Shown piece after piece: positions 26,702 to 34,509 of a stretch of DNA of 64,000 nucleotides. The notes below the pieces were generated by a model that worked only from the letters and a program-made list of their open reading frames with translations, searched no databases and was not told the origin of the DNA. A program made the translations under genes and the position numbers. This DNA is from Actinomycetes bacterium (lineage in GTDB: Bacteria > Actinomycetota > Acidimicrobiia > Acidimicrobiales > Microtrichaceae), in the NCBI GenBank assembly GCA_029782335.1, contig JAKOVA010000259.1, positions 1 to 64,000 on the forward strand, read 5' to 3'. Positions within the stretch are counted from its first letter, which is position 1. Each line of letters opens with the position of its first letter.

Positions 26702-27291
26702 GTGGACGAACGGGTCCGGATCTTTCTCGCTGTCATGTGAACCCGGCGGTCACACTCGGCGCCGTCGCCAGCGGCAAGCTCGACGTCGCGCTGATTCCCG
26801 TCTACTGGTCCGGTCAGATCCTCGGCGGTCTCCTCGGCGGGGCGATTCTCCGCGCCGTCTTTGCGCTGAGTGACGGCGTCGCCGTTCCGGCCGGATTCGC
26901 CACCAACGGCTACGGCGAGCACTCGCCGCTGGGCTTCAGCCTCGGATCGGTAGCGATCGTGGAGATCGTGATGACCGCTCTGCTGATCATGGTGGTCCTG
27001 TCGACGACCCACCCGCGTTTCCCGGCCGGCTTCGGCGGTCTCGCGGCCGGCGGAACGCTGTGGTTGATCCATCTCATCTCGATTCCGGTCTCCAACACAT
27101 CGGTCAACCCGGCCCGTTCACTCGCGGTGGCCCCGTTCGCCCCCGACTCCGGCTTCCAGCAGGTCTGGGCGTTTCTGCTCTTCCCGCTCATCGGTGGTGT
27201 CCTCGGCGCGTTGATCCACCGGGTGATCAGCCCGGAGGGCGCCGAGGTCACCCAGACGCCCGACATCGAGGGGAACGTCACCGGCGACTGA
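26702..27291 (+). pseudogene. AqpZ-type aquaporin, internally deleted and frameshifted
   Basis: GGAGGTGG followed by GTG 26702 opens a frame reading MDERVRIFLAVM that stops at 26738. The rest of a clear AqpZ continues in another frame from about 26731: HVNPAVTLG (first NPA), GYGEHSPLGFS, HLISIPVSNTSVNPARS (second NPA with selectivity Arg) and a final helix. Roughly 50 residues covering transmembrane helices 1 and 2, up to the first NPA loop, are missing and the join is out of frame. Either a real deletion has killed the gene or the assembly collapsed here. The ORF-track protein starting at 26638 reads through non-homologous sequence and is unlikely to be a working channel. Confidence 0.75.
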
Positions 27292-27321
27292 GGCGCCCCG
27301 GCCATCACCTACGGTTGCGAG

Positions 27322-28434
27322 GTGGCCGACCCGACTCCAGCCGAACGCCAAGAGAAGCAACCGGCCTCGGACGAGGTGACCGAGGTCGCCCCCGGGGTGT
27401 ACCGCGCCCAGTTGCCCATCGCGTTGCCGGGTCTCGGACATGTCAACTGCTACCTGCTCGAAGACGAGCGCGGGTTCACCGCCGTCGACCCGGGAATGCC
27501 CGACCCCGACTCGTTCGCCGCGCTCTCCCACCGACTCGCGCAGCTCGGCGCCACTCCCGAGCGGATCCACACCGTGTTGGTCACCCACAGCCACCCGGAC
27601 CACTTCGGCGGCGCCGGACGCCTCCGGATCCTCGCGGGAGCCGACGTGGTCGCCCACGAACGTTTCCGGTCGATTTTCGACGACACCGATGACGACCTCG
27701 TGCAGCTCCTCGACGAACGGGCACCCAAGGTCGACGAGGAGGGATTCGACCCTGTCGAGTTCGCCGGCTACCTCCTCGGCGACGGAGACATCCCCGACAT
27801 CCCCGGACGTGTCACCCCGTGGGGCGGCGCGATCCCCTTTCCCGGCCGCGAGGAGATCCTCTTCATGCGGTCGTGGGACGAGCTGACGAAGCGCGGCTTT
27901 CTCACGCCGCAGCCGTCCCGGCGCGTGGCCAACAGCGAGGTCATCCGCCTCGCCCGGCGTGAGTGGGTCGTGATCCACACACCCGGCCACACCGGCGATC
28001 ACATCTGCCTCCTCGACCCGGCGGGCGGCACGCTGCTGTCGGGAGACCACGTACTGCCGACGATCACCCCCCACATCTCGGGGCTTCACGCCAACGACAC
28101 GCTCGCCGAGTTCTTCGACGCCCTCGACACGGTGGCGGCCATCGAGGGGGTCACGACCGTGTTGCCCGCCCACGGCCATCCGTTCTCCGACCTGCAGGGA
28201 CGTGCCGCAGCGATCCGCCAGCACCACGAAGAGCGGCTCGAACTGCTCGTATCGATTGCGACGCAGATCGGTGAGGCCGACGTCGAAGCGTTCTCGCACC
28301 ACCTCTTCCAGCCGCGCTCGTGGGGCGCAATGGCCGAGTCCGAGACCTACGCCCATCTCGAACACCTCCGGCTCAACGGCCGGGCACGACGACATCGTGA
28401 CGGGATGAAGCTGCGCTACGTCGTCGACGCCTGA
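27322..28434 (+). CDS. MBL-fold metallo-hydrolase
   Basis: This 370-residue protein has the metallo-beta-lactamase-fold metal motifs THSHPDH (HxHxDH), HTPGHTGDH, LSGDH and a final PAHGHPF. A C-terminal helical segment (~290-370) resembles the winged-helix-like extension of LACTB2/YqgX-type hydrolases. Such enzymes use two zinc or iron ions to hydrolyse thioesters, lactones or RNA; LACTB2-like members are RNases or thioesterases. The start is GTG 27322. The gene stands alone, followed by the whiB7 leader region. Confidence 0.88.
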   Translation: MADPTPAERQEKQPASDEVTEVAPGVYRAQLPIALPGLGHVNCYLLEDERGFTAVDPGMPDPDSFAALSHRLAQLGATPERIHTVLVTHSHPDHFGGAGRLRILAGADVVAHERFRSIFDDTDDDLVQLLDERAPKVDEEGFDPVEFAGYLLGDGDIPDIPGRVTPWGGAIPFPGREEILFMRSWDELTKRGFLTPQPSRRVANSEVIRLARREWVVIHTPGHTGDHICLLDPAGGTLLSGDHVLPTITPHISGLHANDTLAEFFDALDTVAAIEGVTTVLPAHGHPFSDLQGRAAAIRQHHEERLELLVSIATQIGEADVEAFSHHLFQPRSWGAMAESETYAHLEHLRLNGRARRHRDGMKLRYVVDA

Positions 28435-28468
28435 GCGCAGCTCCGACACCGGAGCGCGCAACGCCGTC

Positions 28469-28509
28469 GAAATAATCGCTTGACGCACCCGCGGATCCTG
28501 TGGTGATCT
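28469..28509 (+). promoter_or_regulatory. Putative whiB7 promoter with AT-rich activator site
   Basis: An AT-rich run, GAAATAAT (28469-28476), ends 3 bp before TTGACG (28480-28485). After 18 nt comes TGATCT as a poor -10 candidate. WhiB7-dependent promoters in mycobacteria and Streptomyces have an AT-rich element just upstream of the -35, contacted by the WhiB7 AT-hook, so this layout would allow autoactivation. The AT tract and the -35 are seen directly; the -10 is weak. Confidence 0.4.
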
Positions 28510-28544
28510 CCGAGCCACACGAGCCCAGAAGGGAACGAACACCG

Positions 28545-28730
28545 ATGTTCAGCTACGCCGCACCGACGAACCGGATCGCATCCGCCGCTCGTCGCGCGGC
28601 GGGCGCTCGCGGTGGCTTCGGCTCCGTCGCTCGGGTGTGGGCAACCGACTCCACCCTCATCGACACGACCACCGTCAAGTTCTTCCACCAGTTCATGAAT
28701 GTTCCGGCGGCCCGAGGAGGCCCCTGCTGA
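28545..28730 (+). CDS. 61-codon leader ORF (uORF) of the whiB7 attenuator
   Basis: A short ORF, ATG 28545 to TGA 28728-28730, is preceded by AAGGGA about 10 nt upstream and would be the first reading frame after the putative promoter. The peptide (MFSYAAPTNRIASAARRAAG... ending NVPAARGGPC) is basic, has no signal peptide or known domain, and matches no family I recognise. Its last codons contain CCGGCGGCC, the same 9 bases as the right-arm core of the terminator that follows. Translating ribosomes would therefore decide which RNA hairpin forms. Upstream ORFs before a terminator are the known control element of whiB7/wblC. A RiPP-precursor role was considered, but no maturation genes are nearby. 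Confidence 0.65.
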   Translation: MFSYAAPTNRIASAARRAAGARGGFGSVARVWATDSTLIDTTTVKFFHQFMNVPAARGGPC

Positions 28731-28773
28731 GAGCCCCGCTCACAGAAGGACACCCTCTCCGAAAGGCCGCCGG
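28704..28773 (+). promoter_or_regulatory. Anti-terminator helix competing with the whiB7 leader terminator
   Basis: CCGGCGGCC (28704-28712, inside the uORF) is perfectly complementary to GGCCGCCGG (28765-28773, the left arm of the terminator). Across a 3x4 internal loop a further five pairs form between GGAGG (28716-28720) and TCTCC (28756-28760). Forming this helix precludes the terminator. A ribosome finishing the uORF would cover 28704-28720 and favour termination; one stalled earlier would leave it free and favour read-through. Confidence 0.6.
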
Positions 28774-28800
28774 GATCTCCCGGCGGCCTTTCTGTTTCTC
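28761..28800 (+). terminator. Rho-independent terminator in the whiB7 leader
   Basis: GAAAGGCCGCCGGG / CCCGGCGGCCTTTC is a perfect 14-bp stem with a 4-nt ATCT loop, followed by TGTTTCTC. It lies 30 nt after the uORF stop and about 50 nt before whiB7. No promoter is visible between it and whiB7, so whiB7 expression should depend on read-through. Confidence 0.85.
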
Positions 28801-28841
28801 CCCGCCCGCTCACCCCTCGCCCAAACCACCAGGAACCACCC

Positions 28842-29207
28842 ATGACGACCGTCACCGAACCCCTCGACAGCGCTCTCGACGAACCCGACGTCCCACCGAC
28901 CCTCGCAGCGTGTTCGACGCTCACCGGGGAACTCACCCGCGTGTTCTTCTCCGACGACCTGCGTGACATCGCCCGCGCCAAGCGCATCTGCGCCACCTGC
29001 CCCGTCCTCGCGGAGTGCCTCGAAGGCGCGCTCGAGCGACGTGAACCCTGGGGCGTGTGGGGCGGCCAGCTCTTCGTCGGCGGGAAGGTCACTCTGACCA
29101 AACGCCCCCGGGGTCGACCACCGAAGACACCGCGCCCCGATGACCAACTGCCGTCTGTCCCGGTGCCCGACCGGCTCCGCTCACACCGTCTCCTCCAGGG
29201 GGTGTGA
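28842..29207 (+). CDS. whiB7: WhiB-family Fe-S transcription factor, WhiB7/WblC type
   Basis: This 121-residue protein has four Cys for the [4Fe-4S] cluster: one near residue 24 (AACSTL), then CATC and AEC in the pattern C...CxxCxxxxxC. These are followed by EPWGVWGG, the beta-turn that binds sigma-A region 4, and a C-terminal AT-hook KRPRGRPPK. The GVWGG-AT-hook combination is that of WhiB7/WblC, which activates intrinsic resistance to ribosome-targeting antibiotics and redox-balance genes. ATG 28842 has AGGAA about 7 nt upstream. The uORF, terminator and anti-terminator upstream match the known attenuation control of this gene in other actinobacteria. Confidence 0.92.
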   Translation: MTTVTEPLDSALDEPDVPPTLAACSTLTGELTRVFFSDDLRDIARAKRICATCPVLAECLEGALERREPWGVWGGQLFVGGKVTLTKRPRGRPPKTPRPDDQLPSVPVPDRLRSHRLLQGV

Positions 29208-29257
29208 GCGGAGCCCGATGGGTTCCGTGCGGCATCGACCCGTAACCTGATGCGGCC

Positions 29258-29926
29258 ATGGACCGCGACAACCCTCCGGCTGACTCCGCTGCGTCCAGCA
29301 CCGTGACGACGTCATCGGACGCCGCCGCCACGACGCCAGCGCGTCGGCGCGAACCCGTGCTCGGGATTCGGCTGATCGTCACCGTCACGGCACTGGCGGT
29401 CGCCGCCGCGCTGACCGCCGGCTGGTGGGTCGGTTCCCGGAGTGCGGCGAAGGACTCCGTGTCGCCCGACCAACTCCTCAGCGGTGAGGCCCGCTCGAAG
29501 TCCTCGGTCACGGGTACCGCAAAGGTCGGCGCAGCGGCCCCGGCAACCTCCTTCACCTACCTCGACGGCACCAGCGGTTCGCTCGCCACCTTCTCCGGCA
29601 CGCCGATCCTCCTGAACTTCTGGAGTTCGACTTGCGCGCCGTGTCTGCGTGAGATGCCAGCGCTCGAGCAGGTGGCACAGGAGCGCGCCGGCGCTCTGGT
29701 CGTCATCGGCGTCGACGTGACCGACAGCATCGATGCGGGAACCAAGATGGTCGAGCGAACCGGGGTGACCTATCCGATCGTCCGCGATCCGGACGGATCG
29801 ATCATGGCGGCGTTCGGCGGGCGCCAACTCCCCCACTCGGTGATGATCGACGCCAACGGAACCGTCACGGCACTTCGTGACGGCGCCATGGACCTCCAGG
29901 AGATCCGCGACCTGGTGGGCTCCTGA
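29258..29926 (+). CDS. Membrane-anchored TlpA/ResA-like thioredoxin
   Basis: This 222-residue protein has a Ser/Thr/Ala-rich cytoplasmic N-terminus, one transmembrane helix (~35-57) and an extracytoplasmic thioredoxin fold (~85-222). The active site is STCAPCLREMPAL (CxxC), with the cis-Pro region as RQLPHSVMID. TlpA/ResA-type proteins reduce disulfides or apocytochrome Cys pairs outside the membrane and receive electrons from CcdA. That partner is the next gene, sharing one base with this stop (TGATG). The cytochrome c domain of CtaC encoded in this window is a possible client. Confidence 0.92.
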   Translation: MDRDNPPADSAASSTVTTSSDAAATTPARRREPVLGIRLIVTVTALAVAAALTAGWWVGSRSAAKDSVSPDQLLSGEARSKSSVTGTAKVGAAAPATSFTYLDGTSGSLATFSGTPILLNFWSSTCAPCLREMPALEQVAQERAGALVVIGVDVTDSIDAGTKMVERTGVTYPIVRDPDGSIMAAFGGRQLPHSVMIDANGTVTALRDGAMDLQEIRDLVGS

Positions 29927-30795
29927 TGTTGGCCGCCGCCCCGTCGCCCGGCTACGCATTCGCAGCCGGCATGCTGGCGACCCTGAATCCCTGCGGGTTC
30001 ACGATGCTGCCGGCGTACCTCTCCTACTACCTCGGTCGGGCGGACGAGGCCGAGGTACCCCGCTCCACGTCGATGCTGCGTGCGGTCGGCGTGGGTGCGA
30101 GCCTGACCGCCGGGTTCCTCCTCGTGTTCGGGATCATGGGGGTGATCTGGAGTTCGGTCGCGTCGACGATCGCGGAGCGGCTCCCGTGGGTCACCGCAGC
30201 GATGGGCGTCGCGGTGGTCGCCTTGGGGGTCGCGATGATCTTCGGCTTCGAGCCGGTGGTGCGCCTCCCGAAGCTCACGACGGGCAAAGGCGGCCAGGAG
30301 GCGTGGTCGACGTTCCTCTTCGGCGTGTCCTACGCGGTCGCCTCGCTGAGCTGCACGATCCCTGTGTTCACCACCGTCTTGTCGACCAGCTTCTCGGAGA
30401 GTTTCCTCGGCGGTGTCGGGACCTTCCTCACGTTCGGCCTCGGGATGGGTTCGGTCGTGACGGTGCTCACCGTCGCGGTCGCGTCGACCCGCGAGGGCCT
30501 CGTCCGGTGGATGCGTTCGATCGTCCCGCATTTCGGGCGGATCAGTGGCGTCCTGCTCGTCGTGACCGGCGCCGTGGTCGCGTACTACGGGTGGGCCGAG
30601 CACCAACAGCTGAACCTCCGCACCCGCGGCACGGGCTTGGCCACTGCGCTGCAGGACGCACAGTCGTGGCTCGGCGACCGCATCGACGACGTCGGCGCGG
30701 TGTGGCTCGGGATCGCGTTCCTCGTCATCGTGGCGGGCGTCGTGGGTCTCTCGGTCACGAGATCCTCGGGACGGCGCGAGACTCCTTCCTCGTGA
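29926..30795 (+). CDS. ccdA: CcdA/DsbD-type transmembrane electron carrier
   Basis: This 289-residue protein has six to seven transmembrane helices and the two Cys of CcdA: LNPCGFTMLPAYLSYYLG in the first helix and SLSCTIPVF in the fourth. It carries reducing equivalents from cytoplasmic thioredoxin across the membrane to the TlpA-like protein encoded immediately upstream. Its ATG overlaps that gene (TGATG) and its own stop overlaps the next start (GTGA), so the three form one coupled unit. Confidence 0.93.
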   Translation: MLAAAPSPGYAFAAGMLATLNPCGFTMLPAYLSYYLGRADEAEVPRSTSMLRAVGVGASLTAGFLLVFGIMGVIWSSVASTIAERLPWVTAAMGVAVVALGVAMIFGFEPVVRLPKLTTGKGGQEAWSTFLFGVSYAVASLSCTIPVFTTVLSTSFSESFLGGVGTFLTFGLGMGSVVTVLTVAVASTREGLVRWMRSIVPHFGRISGVLLVVTGAVVAYYGWAEHQQLNLRTRGTGLATALQDAQSWLGDRIDDVGAVWLGIAFLVIVAGVVGLSVTRSSGRRETPSS

Positions 30796-31553
30796 CCTCT
30801 TACGCGGCGGCGATCGACACACACTTCCCGAACGCGATGAGCGTTCCCGACTTCCTCTCCGAGGTCACCGAGACGGTCGGGCAGCTCGGGATCGTGGCCG
30901 AACGGACCCTCGCACTCGTCAGCATCTGCCGGGATGAGCTCACGACCGACTTCTTCCACGCCGTCGAAACCGAGTGGGGCTCCTCGTTCACCCTGGCAGG
31001 CCTCGGCGGCGTTCCCGCCCTGGGCCGAACCGGATGGCAAGCCGCGCTGGCACACATTCCCGAAACGGCGGGTCGCGGCGCCCTGCTGGTCTTCGGCTGT
31101 CCGCACATCGGGATCGAGGAGGACGGCTCCATCGGGTTCACCATCCGAGACGGCCAAACGAGACCGACCGCGACCTGCGGCGCGTTGAGCGCGATCCTCG
31201 CCCAGTCGCAAGCCGGCGAGCTTCCCACCGCGGTCGACCCCGACGACTACGAGGCCACCTCCTTGGCGTTGCGCCTCGTCGACCCCCAACTCCCGCCGTC
31301 CGGCCTCGTTGAGCTCACGATGGCGGCACTCGACGCGATCGAGGTGGACTTGTGGAAGGCGATCGACGAGGCGGCGGTCTGGCGTGACCACGACGTCGCG
31401 GTGTTCTGCGGCGTGCAGATCCACGGCCATGACCACGACGACCGGATCTGGCCCCGTGACGCCTGGTACTGCGGTGCTGACGGACACCGTCGACGCCTCC
31501 GTCTCGGCGCCGCCCACCCGAACGCGCTCGATCTCGACGCGCCCGTCGCCTAA
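30792..31553 (+). CDS. LCIB-type (theta/beta-like) carbonic anhydrase
   Basis: This 253-residue protein matches the limiting-CO2-inducible B/C family. It has SICRDELTTDF near residue 40 (zinc Cys with Arg-Asp dyad), SFTLAGLGGVPALGRTGWQAALAH, FGCPHIGIEEDGSIG (zinc His) and PTATCGAL (second zinc Cys). LCIB proteins of algae and some prokaryotes interconvert CO2 and bicarbonate. I used GTG 30792, which overlaps the ccdA stop as GTGA; the ORF-track frame starting at 29877 is not coding upstream of this point. The last bases overlap the convergent pdxH by 4 nt. A link to thiol redox is only suggested by the coupling. Confidence 0.8.
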   Translation: MTSYAAAIDTHFPNAMSVPDFLSEVTETVGQLGIVAERTLALVSICRDELTTDFFHAVETEWGSSFTLAGLGGVPALGRTGWQAALAHIPETAGRGALLVFGCPHIGIEEDGSIGFTIRDGQTRPTATCGALSAILAQSQAGELPTAVDPDDYEATSLALRLVDPQLPPSGLVELTMAALDAIEVDLWKAIDEAAVWRDHDVAVFCGVQIHGHDHDDRIWPRDAWYCGADGHRRRLRLGAAHPNALDLDAPVA

Positions 31554-32179
31554 GGCGCGAGTCGTTCGATCACCCAACCGTCTCCGGCCCGTCGGTAGCG
31601 GAGCCGATCGTGGAGCCGATCCGCACGTCCCTGCCACAGTTCGATCGTCGCCGGGATCACGCGGAACCCGCCCCAATGCGGCGGCCGCGGCACCGCGGCA
31701 CCGGCGAAGCGCGCCTCGGTCTCTGTCACCGCGTCGTCGAGCACATCCCGGCTCACGATGACCTCCGACTGCGGCGAGGCCCACGCCCCGAGTTGACTCC
31801 CCCGAGGCCGGCTGGCGAAGTAGTCGTCACAGGTCGCGTCGTCGAGGCGTTCCGCAACACCGTCGACGCGGATCTGACGCTGCAAACCGAGCCACGAGAA
31901 CAGCAATGCACAGTTCGGGTTCCCCGCGAGGTCACGGCCCTTGTGCGACGTGAAGTTCGTGTAGAAGACGAACCCGTGGTCGAGGCCGCGGAGCAACACG
32001 TTGCGCGCAGACGGCCGGCCGGCATCGTCCACCGTCGAGACCGCCATCGCGGTCGGCTCGTCGACACCCGCCGCAGCGGCATCGTCGAGCCATCGTGTGA
32101 CCGCGACGAACGGATCGTCACCAACGTCCGCCTCGTCGAGGCGGCCCCGTGTGTAGTCGGTGTGCGCCGGGGGCTTCAC
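31550..32179 (-). CDS. pdxH: Pyridoxamine 5'-phosphate oxidase
   Basis: This 209-residue FMN enzyme has typical PdxH blocks: RNVLLRGLDHGFVFYTNFTSHKGRDL (FMN phosphate and isoalloxazine contacts), ASPQSEVI, a WGGFRV motif and a C-terminal RLRYRR...WVIERLAP. It oxidises pyridoxamine or pyridoxine 5'-phosphate to PLP with O2. The start is GTG 32179, 7 nt after serS on the same strand, so the two are probably co-transcribed. The length matches the family (~200-220). Confidence 0.95.
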   Translation of the reverse strand: MKPPAHTDYTRGRLDEADVGDDPFVAVTRWLDDAAAAGVDEPTAMAVSTVDDAGRPSARNVLLRGLDHGFVFYTNFTSHKGRDLAGNPNCALLFSWLGLQRQIRVDGVAERLDDATCDDYFASRPRGSQLGAWASPQSEVIVSRDVLDDAVTETEARFAGAAVPRPPHWGGFRVIPATIELWQGRADRLHDRLRYRRAGDGWVIERLAP

Positions 32180-32186
32180 GACCGGC

Positions 32187-33470
32187 TCACTCCCCGATCC
32201 GCTCCAGCCCGCGCATGTACGGTTGAAGCACCTCGGGGATCACGATGCTGCCGTCGGGTTGGCGGTGGGTCTCGACCAGCGCAGCCCAGACCCTCGGCAC
32301 CGCGAGCGCCGATCCGTTGAGGGTGTGGCAGATCTGCGTGCCGCCGCCCGCTTGGGGGCGGTAGCGGATGTTCGCCCGCCGAGCCTGATAGTCGGAGAAC
32401 CACGACACCGAACTGCATTCGAGGTACCGGTCCACTCCCGGCGCGTACGCCTCGAGGTCGAAGGTCCGTGCAGAGGATGCACCGAGGTCGCCGGCGCAAA
32501 GATCGAGGACCCGATACGACAGCCCCAGCTCCACGAGCAGCGACTCGGCCCGTCGCAACAGTTCGGCATGAAGCTCCGCCGAGTCCTCGGGGGTCGAATA
32601 CGCGAGGATCTCGACCTTGTCGAACTCGTGGACCCGCAGCAGGCCACGGGTGTCCTTACCGGCAGAGCCCGCTTCGCGCCGGAAGCAACTGGTGTGCGCC
32701 ATGAAGCGCATCGGCAGGTCGGCACCGTCGAGGATCTCGCCACGGGCGAGCGAGGTGAGCGGCACCTCTGCGGTGGGAATCGCCCAGAGGTCGTCCCGCT
32801 CCACGTGGTAGGCGTCCTCCTCGAACTTCGGGAGGTGGCCGGTGGACACCATCGTCTCGGTGCGCACCAGCATCGGCGGGCGGATCTCCTCGAACAGATC
32901 GGCGTTGCGGTCGAGTGCAAGTTGACACAACGCCCGGACGAGGGTCGCTCCCGCACGTCGGTACATGACGAACATCGAGCCGGAGAGCTTCGCCCCGCGG
33001 GTCAGGTCCAGCAGGCCGAACTGCTCTCCGATCTCCCAGTGGGGCACACGCTGGTGAGCTTCGAAACTCGCCGGGTCGGCTCCCTCGACCCGAACGACCA
33101 CGTTCTGGTCCTCGTCGAGACCGTCGGGGGCGTCCGGCGACGGAAGGTTCGGGATGACCAGCAGCAGCTCGGTCAGCCGCGCGGAGGCCTCATCAGCGGC
33201 GTGATCGAGCCGCTTCTCCTCTTCGCCGAGGGCGCGGCTCTCGGCCTGGAGTTCCCCTGCCTCCTCACGGCGACCGTCACGGTGGAGTTGACCGACCTCG
33301 TGGGAGATCGTGCGGATGCGGGCCCGGATGTCGTCCCGGCCGGCGCTGAGGCGTCGCACTTCGGCGTCGAGCGCCACCACCTCATCGACGATCGCCGGGT
33401 CCTCACCGCGTCGGGCGAGGCCGGCGCGGACGACGTCTGGTTCAGTGCGGAAGCGCCGGACATCGAGCAT
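32187..33470 (-). CDS. serS: Seryl-tRNA synthetase
   Basis: This 427-residue class II synthetase has an N-terminal coiled-coil arm (~30-100, many Glu/Arg/Leu heptads) that contacts the long variable arm of tRNA-Ser. It is followed by class II motif 2 (TSCFRREAGSAGKDTRGL.R.HEF) and motif 3 (GSALAVPRVWAALVE). The GGGTQICHTLNGSAL stretch shapes the serine pocket. Start ATG 33470; length and motif order are standard. Confidence 0.97.
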   Translation of the reverse strand: MLDVRRFRTEPDVVRAGLARRGEDPAIVDEVVALDAEVRRLSAGRDDIRARIRTISHEVGQLHRDGRREEAGELQAESRALGEEEKRLDHAADEASARLTELLLVIPNLPSPDAPDGLDEDQNVVVRVEGADPASFEAHQRVPHWEIGEQFGLLDLTRGAKLSGSMFVMYRRAGATLVRALCQLALDRNADLFEEIRPPMLVRTETMVSTGHLPKFEEDAYHVERDDLWAIPTAEVPLTSLARGEILDGADLPMRFMAHTSCFRREAGSAGKDTRGLLRVHEFDKVEILAYSTPEDSAELHAELLRRAESLLVELGLSYRVLDLCAGDLGASSARTFDLEAYAPGVDRYLECSSVSWFSDYQARRANIRYRPQAGGGTQICHTLNGSALAVPRVWAALVETHRQPDGSIVIPEVLQPYMRGLERIGE

Positions 33471-33555
33471 GGATCGCCACGGTAGTGCCGGAGTGTCGGC
33501 CGCCCCGTCACGGCAGATAGCGTCGCTCCCCGGCGTCGCACGCGAGGAGGTGCCG

Positions 33556-34509
33556 TTGCCTGCAGTAGAGGTCGATTCGCTCTCGGTGCGTTACGGCGAC
33601 GTGGTCGCCGTCGACTCCGTCTCGTTCACGGCGGAGGCCGCCGAGGTGACCGTCGTGCTCGGCCCCAACGGGGCCGGCAAAACGTCGACGCTCGAGTGCC
33701 TCGAGGGATACCGGCGACCCTCCGCGGGAACGGCGACGGTCTGCGGCCTCGACCCGATCCGCGATCACGGTGAGCTGGTCCGCCGGATTGGCGTCATGTT
33801 GCAGGCGGGTGGGGTCTACACCTGGGCCCGGCCACCCGAGGTGCTGCGGTTGTTCGCCGCCTACTACGCCGATCCGCTCGATCCCGACGAGCTCCTCGAC
33901 CGAGTGGGCCTCCAGCATCGTCGCACGTCCTCGTGGCGATCCCTTTCGGGAGGCGAGCAACAGCGGTTGTCGTTGGCCATGGCTCTGATCGGCCGTCCCG
34001 AGGTCGCCTTCCTCGACGAACCGACCGCCGGCGTCGACCTCCAGGGCAAGCAGCTCATCCGATCCCTCATCGACGAACTCCGCTCCGACGGTGTGGCGGT
34101 CGTGCTGAGCACGCACGACCTCGACGAGGCGGAGAGTCTGGCGGACCGGATCGTGATCATCGACCACGGGCGGGTCGTCGCGAACGGATCGCCGCGGGAT
34201 CTCCTGGCGAGCGGGGAACCTGACGACTTCGAGTTCCGAGCCGCGATCGGTCTCGACACCGCGGATCTCGGCACGCGTCTCGACGCCCCCGTCGCCGAAG
34301 AGAGCCCCGGCGTCTATCGGGTTCACGAGCGACCGACACCCGCGAAGATCGTCGAGCTCACCCGGTGGCTGGCCGATCAGGGGGAGCTCATCGGCGACCT
34401 CCGCGCCGGCCGTCAGCGCCTCGACGAGTTGTTCCAACGCCTGACGGGTGAACGCTCACCGGCGGAGCAGCGGGGACGACCGAGCTCCCGGCGGCAGGGG
34501 GCGGCATGA
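33556..34509 (+). CDS. ABC-2 type exporter, ATP-binding protein
   Basis: This 317-residue ATPase has Walker A GPNGAGKTS, signature SLSGGEQQRLS, Walker B VAFLDEPTAGVD and switch His in LSTHDLDE. A ~90-residue C-terminal extension follows the ATPase fold, as in DrrA/CcmA-like exporters. TTG 33556 is the best start: GAGGAGG lies 5 nt upstream, whereas the ORF-track start at 33310 falls inside serS antisense sequence. The stop overlaps the permease gene (ATGA). The substrate is unknown. The position between serS and the ctaG end of the oxidase cluster leaves a drug/lipid exporter or an oxidase-related role equally open. Confidence 0.9.
   Translation: MPAVEVDSLSVRYGDVVAVDSVSFTAEAAEVTVVLGPNGAGKTSTLECLEGYRRPSAGTATVCGLDPIRDHGELVRRIGVMLQAGGVYTWARPPEVLRLFAAYYADPLDPDELLDRVGLQHRRTSSWRSLSGGEQQRLSLAMALIGRPEVAFLDEPTAGVDLQGKQLIRSLIDELRSDGVAVVLSTHDLDEAESLADRIVIIDHGRVVANGSPRDLLASGEPDDFEFRAAIGLDTADLGTRLDAPVAEESPGVYRVHERPTPAKIVELTRWLADQGELIGDLRAGRQRLDELFQRLTGERSPAEQRGRPSSRRQGAA

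Noticed and set aside
28545-28730. RiPP precursor peptide
   Set aside because: No maturation enzyme or transporter is nearby. Position and pairing with the terminator fit a whiB7 leader ORF much better.
29877-30791. Upstream half of the 558-codon ORF ending at 31553
   Set aside because: This part is an alternative frame of ccdA; only the part from GTG 30792 carries LCIB carbonic-anhydrase motifs.
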